Source of the DNA: CAIWHR01 sp963724975 | Lineage (GTDB): Bacteria > Pseudomonadota > Gammaproteobacteria > Burkholderiales > Casimicrobiaceae | DNA: 64,000 bases | NCBI GenBank assembly: GCA_963724975.1 | Contig: CAVRXB010000003.1 | Span: forward strand, 620,001-684,000 | Reading direction: 5' to 3' | Shown here: positions 16,601-25,672 of the stretch, one piece after another | Layout of the letters: each line of letters begins with the position of its first letter | Numbering within the stretch: position 1 is the stretch's first letter | Translations under genes and position numbers: made by a program | The notes under the pieces: model-generated | Told to the model about the DNA's origin: nothing | Databases searched by the model: none | The model's input: only the letters and a program-made list of their open reading frames with translations

Positions 16601-16607
16601 GTTGGGC
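16601..16607 (+). other. attC-type core heptamer GTTGGGC at the IS right junction, copy B
   Basis: It fits GTTRRRY and precedes the substrate-binding protein gene by 16 bases, the same layout as at copy A and its cassette gene. The remainder of the site is not recognisable. Confidence 0.45.
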
Positions 16608-16623
16608 GTCGAAAGCGACAACT

Positions 16624-17607
16624 ATGGAACGGCGATTTTTTATCAGTAGCATTGGCTGTGGCGCCGTCGTCGTAGCGCTTACAGCGACTGCGCAGGTGTC
16701 GCTAAACGCCAACCGGCCCCGGCGTATCGGCTGGTTGCAGGGTGGGGCACCCGATTCTCCCAATGAGGAGCGGGAGGTGAATGACTCCTTTGCGGAAGTT
16801 GGTTGGATCGTCGGACGAAACGTCCTTATCGATCGGCGCTATGTCGACTTCGAGGATCTTCCACGCACGGCACGGAATTTCGTCGACTCCAAAGTAGACC
16901 TCATCATCGCGAATGGAACCCCCGCCACGCTGGCCGCCAAGAATGCCACGAGCAGCATCCCAATATTGATGTGGGGTGCTGCAGATCCAGTCGCTGCAGG
17001 TTTGGTGGCAAGCCTGGCTCGGCCCGGTGGCAACGTAACGGGCTTTACCCAACTCTCACCACAACTGAGCGTCAAACGCCTGTCACTGCTCCGCGACCTC
17101 GTTCCGGGAATTCGACGCGTCGGGGAGTTTTACTACTCCCTCAATCCGGCTCTTCAGATCGTCCGCAAGCACCTGGAGGAAGCGTATCAATCCGCGGGTA
17201 TGGAACCGATTTTTGTCGATTCCGCGGGCGTCGATAAGTTCGACGATCTGCTTGCGGAATTCGTACAACGGCGCGCACAAGCGCTTAACATTCGCAGCGA
17301 TGCCTTAAGCGTAAGATGGATTCCACAAATGTTTGGTGCCGCAGTGAGGGCCTCACTGCCGACCATTGTGGATGACTATAGCCTTCTGGAGGCGGGTGCA
17401 TTGCTGTCTTATGAAGTCGACCCAAGTGAACTTCTGCACGGACAAGCGGTGCTGTTCAATAAACTTCTGCGAGGTGCAAAACCCGCCGATCTTCCCGTCG
17501 CACAGCCAACAAAGTTCAGCCTGGCGATCAATCTGCAGACTGCCAAAGCCCTTGGGATCACCGTTCCGCGCACGCTATTGCTGCAAGCGGACAGAGTGAT
17601 TCAGTGA
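16624..17607 (+). CDS. ABC transporter substrate-binding protein (TrpX/ABC_sub_bind type)
   Basis: 327 residues. A signal peptide (MERRFFISSIGCGAVVVALT, cleavage near AQV) precedes the two-lobed periplasmic binding fold of the ABC_sub_bind family: RIGWLQGG, the long middle region VDLIIANGTPATLAAKNATS, PILMWGAADPVAAGLVASLARPGGNVTGF (family hallmark), and a final KFSLAINLQTAKALGITVP. Such genes are very abundant as orphans in betaproteobacteria and usually have no adjacent permease, as here. Its ligand is unknown. It starts 16 bp after an attC-type heptamer, so it may be a captured cassette gene, but no attC was found downstream. Confidence 0.9.
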   Translation: MERRFFISSIGCGAVVVALTATAQVSLNANRPRRIGWLQGGAPDSPNEEREVNDSFAEVGWIVGRNVLIDRRYVDFEDLPRTARNFVDSKVDLIIANGTPATLAAKNATSSIPILMWGAADPVAAGLVASLARPGGNVTGFTQLSPQLSVKRLSLLRDLVPGIRRVGEFYYSLNPALQIVRKHLEEAYQSAGMEPIFVDSAGVDKFDDLLAEFVQRRAQALNIRSDALSVRWIPQMFGAAVRASLPTIVDDYSLLEAGALLSYEVDPSELLHGQAVLFNKLLRGAKPADLPVAQPTKFSLAINLQTAKALGITVPRTLLLQADRVIQ

Positions 17608-17780
17608 CCAGCGCAATCGCCGCATGGCGCTGGAAAAACTGCGAATTCGAGCTTAGGTATGGCACGATGCATCTTCCCAGCATTGGCGTCGCGCGCGCCA
17701 CGGCAACTGGGGTACACCCATCGCGAGCGACCGCCGCTGCGGTTGAGCGCGTCAGGCACATTTAAACTCGAGGAGACGCG

Positions 17781-18161
17781 ATGACCGCCATGACCCCGAA
17801 CGCCAGGTCGCACGAAGGCCTCGGCGCGCTTGCCTCGCGATACGTTGACGTCGCCTCCCTGCCGTGGGTCCCCACGCGCTTCAAAGGCGTGGAGATCAAA
17901 GTGCTCATGGAGGACAAGGAGAGCGGTCTGCTGACCGCGCTCACGCGTCTCGCGCCGGGCGCCGTCCTTCCCGACCACGAGCATGTCGAGCTCGAGCAGA
18001 CCTACGTATTGGAGGGATCGCTCGTGGATGCGGAGGGCGTGGCGACCGCTGGCAACTACGTCTGGCGTCCGGCCGGGAGCCGTCACGACGCGCACGCTCC
18101 GAAGGGCTGCGTTACGCTTTCCTTCTTCCTCAAGCCCAACAAGTTTTTCGATACTCCGTAG
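17781..18161 (+). CDS. Cupin-domain protein (ChrR-like)
   Basis: 126 residues forming one cupin barrel. Motif 1 is PDHEHVELEQTYVLEGSL with the metal-binding His, His and Glu; motif 2 is PAGSRHDAHAP with the third His. The ATG follows GAGGAG at six bases. The sequence resembles the C-terminal cupin of ChrR-type anti-sigma factors and of acetylacetone-cleaving enzymes, but it has no zinc anti-sigma domain. It probably binds a metal and a small ligand; no pathway is suggested by its neighbours. Confidence 0.85.
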   Translation: MTAMTPNARSHEGLGALASRYVDVASLPWVPTRFKGVEIKVLMEDKESGLLTALTRLAPGAVLPDHEHVELEQTYVLEGSLVDAEGVATAGNYVWRPAGSRHDAHAPKGCVTLSFFLKPNKFFDTP

Positions 18162-18245
18162 CTGGGACCTGGGACATTTTACGAGGCCGATGGCCGCCTT
18201 CGTGACTCTAAACGTCCACTTCGGAACAACGAGGATGTCCGCTCT

Positions 18246-18473
18246 GGGTTGCGGGCTCAACCGGTCGACGCAACACCGTCCATCCTTAGAGACAAGGGAA
18301 TGAAGCCCATGGTCTTCCTGCGACGTGGCTTAGCGACGATCCGAGGTTGCACAAGCACGAGTGAGAGGGATCAGGAAACAGCGCTACTTGCGCTTAGTAC
18401 CGATTTGACAAGCACTTGCTGTTGGGTCTCCTAGAACAAGCATGTGTTGCGCTGACCAGTTGAATCCACAGTC
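18246..18473. repeat. IS30-related mini-element (MITE-like) overlapping the PBP gene end
   Basis: GGGTTGCGGGCTCAACCGG at 18246 and TGTTGCGCTGACCAG at 18445 are facing versions of the IS30 terminal repeats seen at 7664-8893. The roughly 170 bp between them do not resemble the transposase. The right repeat is degenerate at its tip and no clear target duplication remains. It supplies the last codons of the adjacent penicillin-binding protein frame. Confidence 0.6.
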
Positions 18474-21018
18474 GACAGCGGCCGCTTCCTGCCCACAACC
18501 TATGCAAACGAAGCCATCTTGGGCGTCGCTCATCTGGTTAACCACGACGACCGCTAGTCGGAGATATTCGCCTGCGTGGGGGTCGGATTTCCCATCCTTC
18601 GGTTCCGATGGATCGATGATCACGCCGGTCGTCGGGTCGGGAAGGGTCTTCTGCGCCGAATGCATCGCTTTCTTCGCGTCGAAATTCCTAAGCACATCGT
18701 CGCGAATGATCGGCTGAAACTTGTATCCGGGCTTCAAGAGTCCACGCTCCTTCTGCAGAAACGCGAGCACGGTTGCCGCTGAATGCACCCAATTGCGGGC
18801 GCCGGATTCGGCGAAGCCGGGGCCGCCTGTCGAGCCGCGCTCACCTAGCGGATGATCTTTCGAATCCTTTCCCATCCAGAATCCAAGCACGATGCCTTTC
18901 TCTGGATGCTCAGGGGTGCCTGGAACGAACAAAAGGAGCCACACGTCCGAGGTCTTTCCATCCGCATTGGTTGCCGTACCGGTCTTCCCGGCGATCTCGC
19001 CCGCTTCCGCAAAAGGAAACGCGAGCATTTGCTTCTTCTTTTCTTCAGGTTTCAACTTCCAGATCGCGTCGCTCAAGGGGTCCATTCCGGGAATGACCCC
19101 GCTCCTGAGCACAGATGCCGTGCCGGTACTCAAATCAAGTGGGGCCTTCAAGAGTTCAGTCATCGCCGCGGACACCGCGGGATGAATGAGTCGCTCTTGC
19201 GGAGGACGATTTTCGCCCTTGGTGTCGCAATCCTTCGGAAGATCTTCATCATCCTTGTAAAGAAGTGACTTTCCATCGTGGCAGACATCGTTTGCGAATC
19301 GCGGCGTCACTCGAAATCCACCGTTCACGAAAGCGGCCGCTGACGCCATCGACAGCGGATTGACCTCGGACGCGCCGATAGCGGTTGTCGGATACGGCTG
19401 AAGGATGTGCTTCGCGTCCCTAGGCAGTCCCAGGCGATACGCGAGATCGATCACATTCTTGATTCCAGCACGCGCTCCAGCGCGCATCGCCGCCGTGTTG
19501 CGGGACTCGCCCAAAGCGATCCGGCAGGGGATGTCGCCGCGGTACTCGGGCTCGGACCGGGAGTGAAAGTTCTCGATCTTCTTGGTGCCCCGCCCGCGAC
19601 CAAGAGACACATAGATCGGCGCATCGAGCACGGTACAGCGCTGGAGCACCTCGGCCGAGATCTCTTCCACCGTCTCCGGCGGTGGTTTGGCGGCGAGCAC
19701 CTCGCGGGTGAGCCGCTCGACCAAGCCGCCATAGGTGAAGATCTTGAAGGTCGACCCCGGCTGACGCCAGCCGGTCGCGATCACGTCGTACTTCAGCTGC
19801 TTGAAGTCCACATTTCCCACCTCGGCAAGCACGTCGCCCGTGAATTCGACCGCGAACGCTCCAGCGCGCAATTGTTTATTGTCGAGGTCGTTGGGGTGAC
19901 GAGCCAGATAGGTGTGGAGCGTCAGGTCGACTGCCTTGGCGAGAACATCTTGGAGTCCGTCGTCACGCGTGATCGAGATCGTGAGCCCGCCTTTGTTGAT
20001 CGGGAAACGATCCTTGTAGAGAATTCGCACCCGCTCGAGGAAGTAGTCGTGCGCGCCGCAGCCTATGCCCGGTGCAATAATCTCCTTGCGCAGCGACCGC
20101 TCAACAAGATTCGCAGCGCGTGCGTACTCGACATCGTCGATCACGCCTTGATCCAACATCAGCGCAAGTACCCGAGTGGTGCCGCGTGCAGCTTCGGCCC
20201 AATTCGCATCACGAATCTCTTCGCGCCCTTTAAGCAGCGGATCCATCGCAAATGAACGATCAGGAAGTGCCGGTTTATTGATGAGAGCCACGATGAAGGC
20301 TGCCTGGTGGAGTGCGAGGTCCTTCGCTGGCTTGCCGAAGTACGCACGGCTCGCCGCTTCGATGCCGTATTGGCCGCGGCCGAAATACGGCATATTGACG
20401 TACTTGAGCAGCAACTGTTGCCTCGAAAACTCACGCTCGATCCGCAAGCGCCATGATGATGTCGCCGATCTTTTCTGTCTCAGTCGATCGACGACCGGTG
20501 CCGCCGCGAAGATGTTTGGCGATCTGCATCGTCAGCGTCGATGCACCGGAGCGACTCTCCTGAAGGATCTCCTTCGCGAGCGCGCGCACAATCGCACCCT
20601 TGTCGATGCCCTCGTGCGAGAAGAAGTTCTTGTCTTCGGACGCGAGAATCGCCTTGATGAAGAGCGGCGGGATCTCAGCGGGATCGTCAAGAAGGATGCG
20701 ATGTTCGGGCGACGAAATGCAGGCGACCGTTTTTTGATCCTCAGAAACAATCGATGATTCCTCGGCAAAATAGGCCGGATCATGCAACCTGGAAATCGCG
20801 TTCTTGTCGATGCCTAGATAGGCGTCGATCTGTCGGGAATAGTGCGAATCAATCGTCTCGACGATGAATTCGAATCCGACATAGCCCAAGACAACCAACG
20901 CAACGAGCACACCCAGAGCGATGAAAGAACGCTTGACGATCCTGCCAACAAAGCGAACGAGCGCCCAAGGCAGCGTCACAACGAAGTGCTTGAGGTTTCT
21001 GCGGTCGACCTTCTCCAT
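18384..21018 (-). pseudogene. Bifunctional penicillin-binding protein (class A, PBP1-like), frameshifted
   Basis: The gene is read in two frames. 21018-20431 gives a cytoplasmic start, one membrane helix (residues 31-53) and the start of the GT51 glycosyltransferase domain (ILASEDKNFFSHEGID, SGASTLTMQIAKHL). It breaks at IIMALADRA. The other frame continues without loss from RIEREFSRQQLLLKYVN to the transpeptidase with STFK, SRN and KTGTA motifs. Removing one base near 20440 restores the frame. A complete protein would polymerise and cross-link peptidoglycan. The last 40 residues (with two CxxC-like cysteine pairs) come from a mini-element at 18246-18473, so the native C-terminus was probably replaced. 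It may be a sequencing error or real inactivation. Confidence 0.85.
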
Positions 21019-21221
21019 CGCCCCTGTTTCCCAGCAAAGCGGACTAAGACACCGCCGCTTTGAACGCTACGTCAGAAGCACACTCTATACCAACGCGACC
21101 GCCGTCTCCCTGCAACGAAAGGTCGAGTTGCTGGTATCGGCCTCGCCCAGAAAGGACACACACTTGCAGAAGTGGAACCCATGATCGGCGCCGCGATGTC
21201 ATTGCCGCGTCCTCGCCACGG

Positions 21222-23087
21222 ATGAGCGCGCAAGGCGTGGGATCGCCCGCCATCCTGCAAAGCGCCGCGTTCCCGCGCGATTCGCCGCTAGAGGACTTCG
21301 TCGAGACCGTTCGGCTGCGCGTCAGTAACGCTGAGCTTGCGGCAGTCGTCGAGAGTCCGGACTTAGTTCACAGGATAGTTGCCCGCCGGCGATTGGACGG
21401 ACTCGAGCAGGATCTCCGCCGCCCGACGACGCCAGCTGGCGTTTCGCTCCACGTCTATCTCGCGCTTTTCGCCGACGCCCGATTTGCCGACGAGGAGATT
21501 GCCGATCCAGTCGCGCCAGCTGGATTTGCTGCCATCGGAGCCTTGACTGGGGCCGTGTCATACTCGGCGGAGCCGCGCCGACTCAGGGACCGTCAAGCTC
21601 ATGCCATCCGCTTCCGAAACAATTCCCCTACCGACGAACCCATCGCCGGGCTGGCCGTCCGAACTGCGATAGGGCGCCTGACGGTCGCCGTCGCTGGGAT
21701 AGCACCCGAAAGTAGATTGCCCGAAGACGATGTCTGGAGGCTCGCGGACGCGCTGGTTGCTCGGACTAGTCGGCAGAATCTGCCGCCGGCGACCGCCGAG
21801 GAGGTTGCGGCCCTGTCGATGCAGACGGCCGCCGATCACATTCTGCAGGACGCGTTCTTGCTCCTCCATGGGTTTCATCATCGATCGTTCGATCCGCGTG
21901 CACTGCTGAACGCGGCGTATGTGGGCGCGGCCGAACAAGTCGCAGCCATGGCCGGCGGAAGTTGCATCCCGGCGCCACCCGTCATCTCGGCCAGCGACGC
22001 GGAAGAGGCGTGGAACCAGTTTGTCCCTTCGTACCGGGCGCTGCAGGATTTGGCAGGAACCTTGAACGCGCGCTCGCTCGCGTATACGGCGGCGAGGAGT
22101 ATGTACCAAGGCCACGATTGCCACACTGCGTTCCTCGATCCACCGCTCTTTCGCCGCTTCGTCGCCGCGAGTCGGGGCGAGGTTCTCGCGACACTCGGCA
22201 TGACAATAAGCGTAAGGCCACCACATCTCGTGCTGCGGGTCCTGCCGTCATCACCCGCTGAGGCTGCCGGGCTCCGGGCGGGAGATGAGCTCGTCGCGGT
22301 AGACGGCCGGCTTACATCGGACTTCGGAAGCGCCGTTCTCGCTCTACTGGCCGCGAACGCCGACGAGAAGTGCGGCGAACGACCGCTGTCAATCACGGTC
22401 TGGAGACAGGGGGCACCCGACATGGCGGACATAACATGCTATCCCCGCCGGATCCAAGCCCTGGTCGAGCAGCACACGCTACTCCCTGATGGCCTGGGTT
22501 TCTGCGAGCTCAACGAGTTCCCGCGCGGGGACGCCGCCACGGGCCGTGTCACTGCCGCGCTCAAGAGTTTCGAAGCAACCCAAGCCCGTGGCTGGATCCT
22601 CGATCTACGATGGAACGGCGGAGGATGGGCGCGGACCATGTGCCGCATCGCCGGACTGTTCCTCCCCGCGGGCAGCCTCCTGACCACCCGGTACCTTCCG
22701 GACGGTACAGAGGAACGGCAGACTACATTAGGCGAGCCGTTTCCCTGCCAGCCGCCGATGGCGGTGCTCATCGGGCCTTCAACCGCGTCCGCCGCCGAGA
22801 TCATCGCCGAATCTCTGCGCGCACATGGCCGTGCCGTTCTCGTCGGCTCGCGGACCGCAGGATGCACCAACGGCGGACGCCATTTCGCTTTGCTCGACGG
22901 ATCGGGTGTACAGCTCGCGGAGTTCGCGTTCATGGTCGGCCCGCGGCGAGTTCTGGTCGAGAGGGTCGGGATCGAACCTGATGCGGCGGTGGAGCTATCG
23001 AGGCAAGACCTCGCCGCGGGACGCGACCCACAGCTTGCGGCGGCCGTACGCTTAGTGACCGAGCGCGCAGCCAGAGCTAGCACTTAG
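21222..23087 (+). CDS. S41-family (C-terminal processing type) peptidase with replaced catalytic lysine
   Basis: About 621 residues from the ATG at 21222. The first 320 residues are helical and unfamiliar. A PDZ-like segment follows (VLPSSPAEAAGLRAGDELVAVDG, about residues 345-368), then the S41 core: GWILDLRWNGGGWARTM, PMAVLIGPSTASAAEI and GRAVLVGSRTAG. Ser523 aligns with the catalytic serine of CtpA/Tsp. The lysine expected 25 residues later (in the usual GKG) is Cys548, in AGCTNGG. Either the dyad is rebuilt with other residues, or the enzyme is inactive. No signal peptide is seen. It converges on the RiPP operon and overlaps the TfuA gene end by four bases, suggesting a role in peptide processing; this is inference. 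Confidence 0.8.
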   Translation: MSAQGVGSPAILQSAAFPRDSPLEDFVETVRLRVSNAELAAVVESPDLVHRIVARRRLDGLEQDLRRPTTPAGVSLHVYLALFADARFADEEIADPVAPAGFAAIGALTGAVSYSAEPRRLRDRQAHAIRFRNNSPTDEPIAGLAVRTAIGRLTVAVAGIAPESRLPEDDVWRLADALVARTSRQNLPPATAEEVAALSMQTAADHILQDAFLLLHGFHHRSFDPRALLNAAYVGAAEQVAAMAGGSCIPAPPVISASDAEEAWNQFVPSYRALQDLAGTLNARSLAYTAARSMYQGHDCHTAFLDPPLFRRFVAASRGEVLATLGMTISVRPPHLVLRVLPSSPAEAAGLRAGDELVAVDGRLTSDFGSAVLALLAANADEKCGERPLSITVWRQGAPDMADITCYPRRIQALVEQHTLLPDGLGFCELNEFPRGDAATGRVTAALKSFEATQARGWILDLRWNGGGWARTMCRIAGLFLPAGSLLTTRYLPDGTEERQTTLGEPFPCQPPMAVLIGPSTASAAEIIAESLRAHGRAVLVGSRTAGCTNGGRHFALLDGSGVQLAEFAFMVGPRRVLVERVGIEPDAAVELSRQDLAAGRDPQLAAAVRLVTERAARAST

Positions 23088-24439
23088 CGGGCGAACGACG
23101 GTCTCTCGGCACGGCTGTAGAGGTACTCAGCGAGCGCGGCACGGCGAAGCATCATGACATCCTGATAGCCCATGGCCGTCGCGTACGCGTTGAGTTCGGG
23201 GACGGTGGAGTGGCCTAGGCGTTCGACGAAGTACCAGTGCCACAGGAAATGGTCCTGCACCCCATCATCTGGATCCGGTGCGGCTGCGGCGTCACGCCGA
23301 GCTAGCAGCTGCCGCTTCGCTTGGGCGCGAGCCAAGAGGCGCCCATAGGCGCCGGTCAGCTTAAGGTGATCAATCGTGGCAGCCGGGATCTCCGGGAGCA
23401 TGAACGCATCCAGCCGCCTAAGGAGGGCATCCTCCTCGATGAGCCTGCTAAATGACGCAGCGTCCAGACGCTGCTCGCAGAGCCAGTCGTCGATCCGCGA
23501 GGGCGCAAGAGTTTCCTCCAGGCGTGCCGTCTCCTCTTGCAGCGCGTCCTCATGAGCTGCCAGTCCATGCCGGCGCGCTCTCTCGAGCCCTAGCAGCCGA
23601 GCCACCGCGGCCGCCCGCGCCGCGCGATATGCACGGGCATCGACACGCAGCTCATCGAGAACGAGCGTCGTCTCGCGGTCGGCACCCGAATGCGTTGGGG
23701 CGGCGTTCGGCTGTGAGAGGGTGAGGCGCAGGCGATCCCAATACGCGGTATACGCAAAGATGAAGTCTGTTTTTGGGGCTGCGGCCGACGGCGATGACAG
23801 CGCCTCGCGCATGACACGGAGCATAAGCAAGGCATCCTCGCGTTTCTGATCGGCTCGGCCCTGCGGGAGCCAGGCACGCAGCGCCGCGAGCTGCTCAGCC
23901 GGGACGAAGTTGGCTACGCGCTCGAGGATCGCAGGGTACGTACGCTCAGGGTAGAAGAGCGCCTTTGCCGCCTCCTGGAGGACGAGCAGCGAACGGCGGC
24001 TGATGACTCCGGCGGCGGCGGCCGTGCCGAGAGTGCAGCGGATGTTCACCATCGCCTCGGAAAGTGCGAGGTAGCCATCCTCCGGTCCGGCATGGGTGAT
24101 GGCTACTTCATCATCGTCGCGGAGTACACCATCTCGGTACGCGGTGAAAATGGCTCCTACGCCCTCCATGCCGTAAGGCTCGAGTTCTGCACCCCTTAGC
24201 GCGCCCATGCTCGCCGCGCCGAAAACGCGGATCCCGCGGCTCAAAGCCCACAGGATCTCCTTGTGCCAGACCGCCGGTGCCTGACCGAAGTAACCATCGA
24301 CGATACCGATGGCGCGCGGCCGCTGCAGCGACAAGCGATAGACATCGCCACGACTCACGGGGGGCAGATAAGTCGCGTCTAGCTCGCGAGAGGCCTCAGC
24401 GGCGGAAAGCGTCGGACCGAGGAAGACGTAGGCTGTCAT
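23084..24439 (-). CDS. TfuA-like protein (YcaO partner, thioamidation)
   Basis: 451 residues. The N-terminal 200 residues are the TfuA core: AYVFLGPTLSAAEASREL, YRLSLQRPRAIGIVDGYFGQAPAVWHKEILWALSRG and VFGAASMGALRGAELEPYGM, all typical of the family. The C-terminal 230 residues are long helices rich in Arg and Glu (LLGLERARRHGLAAHEDALQ) and are larger than in minimal TfuA proteins. Known TfuA proteins work with YcaO enzymes to put sulfur into peptide backbones as thioamides, probably by delivering or releasing sulfide. The ATG overlaps the YcaO stop (ATGA), so the two are translationally coupled. Confidence 0.88.
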   Translation of the reverse strand: MTAYVFLGPTLSAAEASRELDATYLPPVSRGDVYRLSLQRPRAIGIVDGYFGQAPAVWHKEILWALSRGIRVFGAASMGALRGAELEPYGMEGVGAIFTAYRDGVLRDDDEVAITHAGPEDGYLALSEAMVNIRCTLGTAAAAGVISRRSLLVLQEAAKALFYPERTYPAILERVANFVPAEQLAALRAWLPQGRADQKREDALLMLRVMREALSSPSAAAPKTDFIFAYTAYWDRLRLTLSQPNAAPTHSGADRETTLVLDELRVDARAYRAARAAAVARLLGLERARRHGLAAHEDALQEETARLEETLAPSRIDDWLCEQRLDAASFSRLIEEDALLRRLDAFMLPEIPAATIDHLKLTGAYGRLLARAQAKRQLLARRDAAAAPDPDDGVQDHFLWHWYFVERLGHSTVPELNAYATAMGYQDVMMLRRAALAEYLYSRAERPSFAR

Positions 24440-25662
24440 CGCGCCGCGTCTATCAGGGCGCGGGCGCGCTTTCCGGGCAACAGATCTGGGACCACGGCCG
24501 GTCCCTCCAGGCCAGGAATCACAACGCGCACAACCGCCAGAGCGAGGTCGGGATGGCTCAGGTCCGCCACGACTACCCGCTCGATTCCGACATCGCGCAA
24601 CCGCTCGAGCTCCCAATCGACGTCCTCGTCGAGCGTTGCATAGGAGCGCGACGGCACGCCGGCGAAGGCCCGGCCGGTGCCGTAGTCGTGAAGCCAGGCC
24701 CGGTTGCGCGCTTGGATGTCGGCGTGGTCGCTCGCGACATACGTATCGCTCTCGATATCGTCACGTGACCCGGCGATCCGGGTCAGCCGGCTCTGGGCGG
24801 CCTCGGTCAAGGCACGCAGAAGGGCGACCGATCGATCGGGGTGGGATCCACTTCCAACAGCAACGCCTTGCGCGCGTACGGGCTCTTCGTCGTTGGCTCC
24901 AATGAGGCAATGAAACACCGGTAGACCCACGTCAGAGGTGATGTCCCAGATTGCCACGTCGACACCGGCGCGCCCCATCAGTGCCAACACCCCACAACAG
25001 TCAGGATCGTCGATGCTACTGATACTGATGCGAGTACGTTGTTGGTCTTCGGCGTCTCGCAAGTCCCAAAGACGCTCGGCGTCCCTCTCGATCACCTCAC
25101 AGATTCCGTGGCTGATTGCCTCGAGCACACAATTGCCGGAGCCGAGCCCATTGGAGGTCATTGCGAAGCAGCCACTGCCGGTCGGAAAGGGCAACATATA
25201 GTCCGCATGAACGCACTCGTATGGCAGCCACACGCGGTCGTCCTGCAAAAGATCGTGACCTTCGATCCAGAGCAATCGACCCTCGGCGTGAAATAGGCTG
25301 GTCGCTGGGCGGGGCAGGGCCAGCGGATCAACGACGAGTTGCCTGGCCTGCACTTCCGTGTAGCTCGCCAACATTAACGGCTGCAGAATGCGCTCGGCGT
25401 GATACAGTTCCAGCGATTCCATGATTCCCGAGACCTCGGCCGCATCGATCGTCAATCCCTTTCCCTGCGACACCGACAACGAACGTGCATTGGGTCGGCA
25501 GGCCATGACGACTGGGAGACCGATCGAGTCAAGCCCGGTCACGTTCGCGACGCGGGTGATGCCTGCGCGTCGCAGCAGCGGTCGCAAGCGTTCCAGAGTC
25601 TCGTGGGGCGGAACCAGGCGGTGGGTTCCGCGCATATAGCGCTTGACAGCGAACTCCGGCAT
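24436..25662 (-). CDS. YcaO-domain enzyme (RiPP cyclodehydratase/thioamide synthase type)
   Basis: About 408 residues from the ATG at 25662, which lies 11 bases after the preceding stop; a longer start at 25713 would overlap that gene. The ATP site typical of YcaO proteins is visible in SVSQGKGLTIDAAEVSGIMESLELYHAE, in SNGLGSGNCVLEAISHGICEVIERDAE and in ALLRALTEAAQSRLTRIAGSRDD. It has no fused E1-like or RRE domain, and the C-terminus lacks the PxPxP tail of azoline-forming members, as is usual for TfuA-linked YcaO proteins. It would activate a backbone amide of the precursor peptide with ATP. Its partner TfuA follows directly. Confidence 0.92.
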   Translation of the reverse strand: MPEFAVKRYMRGTHRLVPPHETLERLRPLLRRAGITRVANVTGLDSIGLPVVMACRPNARSLSVSQGKGLTIDAAEVSGIMESLELYHAERILQPLMLASYTEVQARQLVVDPLALPRPATSLFHAEGRLLWIEGHDLLQDDRVWLPYECVHADYMLPFPTGSGCFAMTSNGLGSGNCVLEAISHGICEVIERDAERLWDLRDAEDQQRTRISISSIDDPDCCGVLALMGRAGVDVAIWDITSDVGLPVFHCLIGANDEEPVRAQGVAVGSGSHPDRSVALLRALTEAAQSRLTRIAGSRDDIESDTYVASDHADIQARNRAWLHDYGTGRAFAGVPSRSYATLDEDVDWELERLRDVGIERVVVADLSHPDLALAVVRVVIPGLEGPAVVPDLLPGKRARALIDAAR

Positions 25663-25672
25663 CAGCAGGTTC

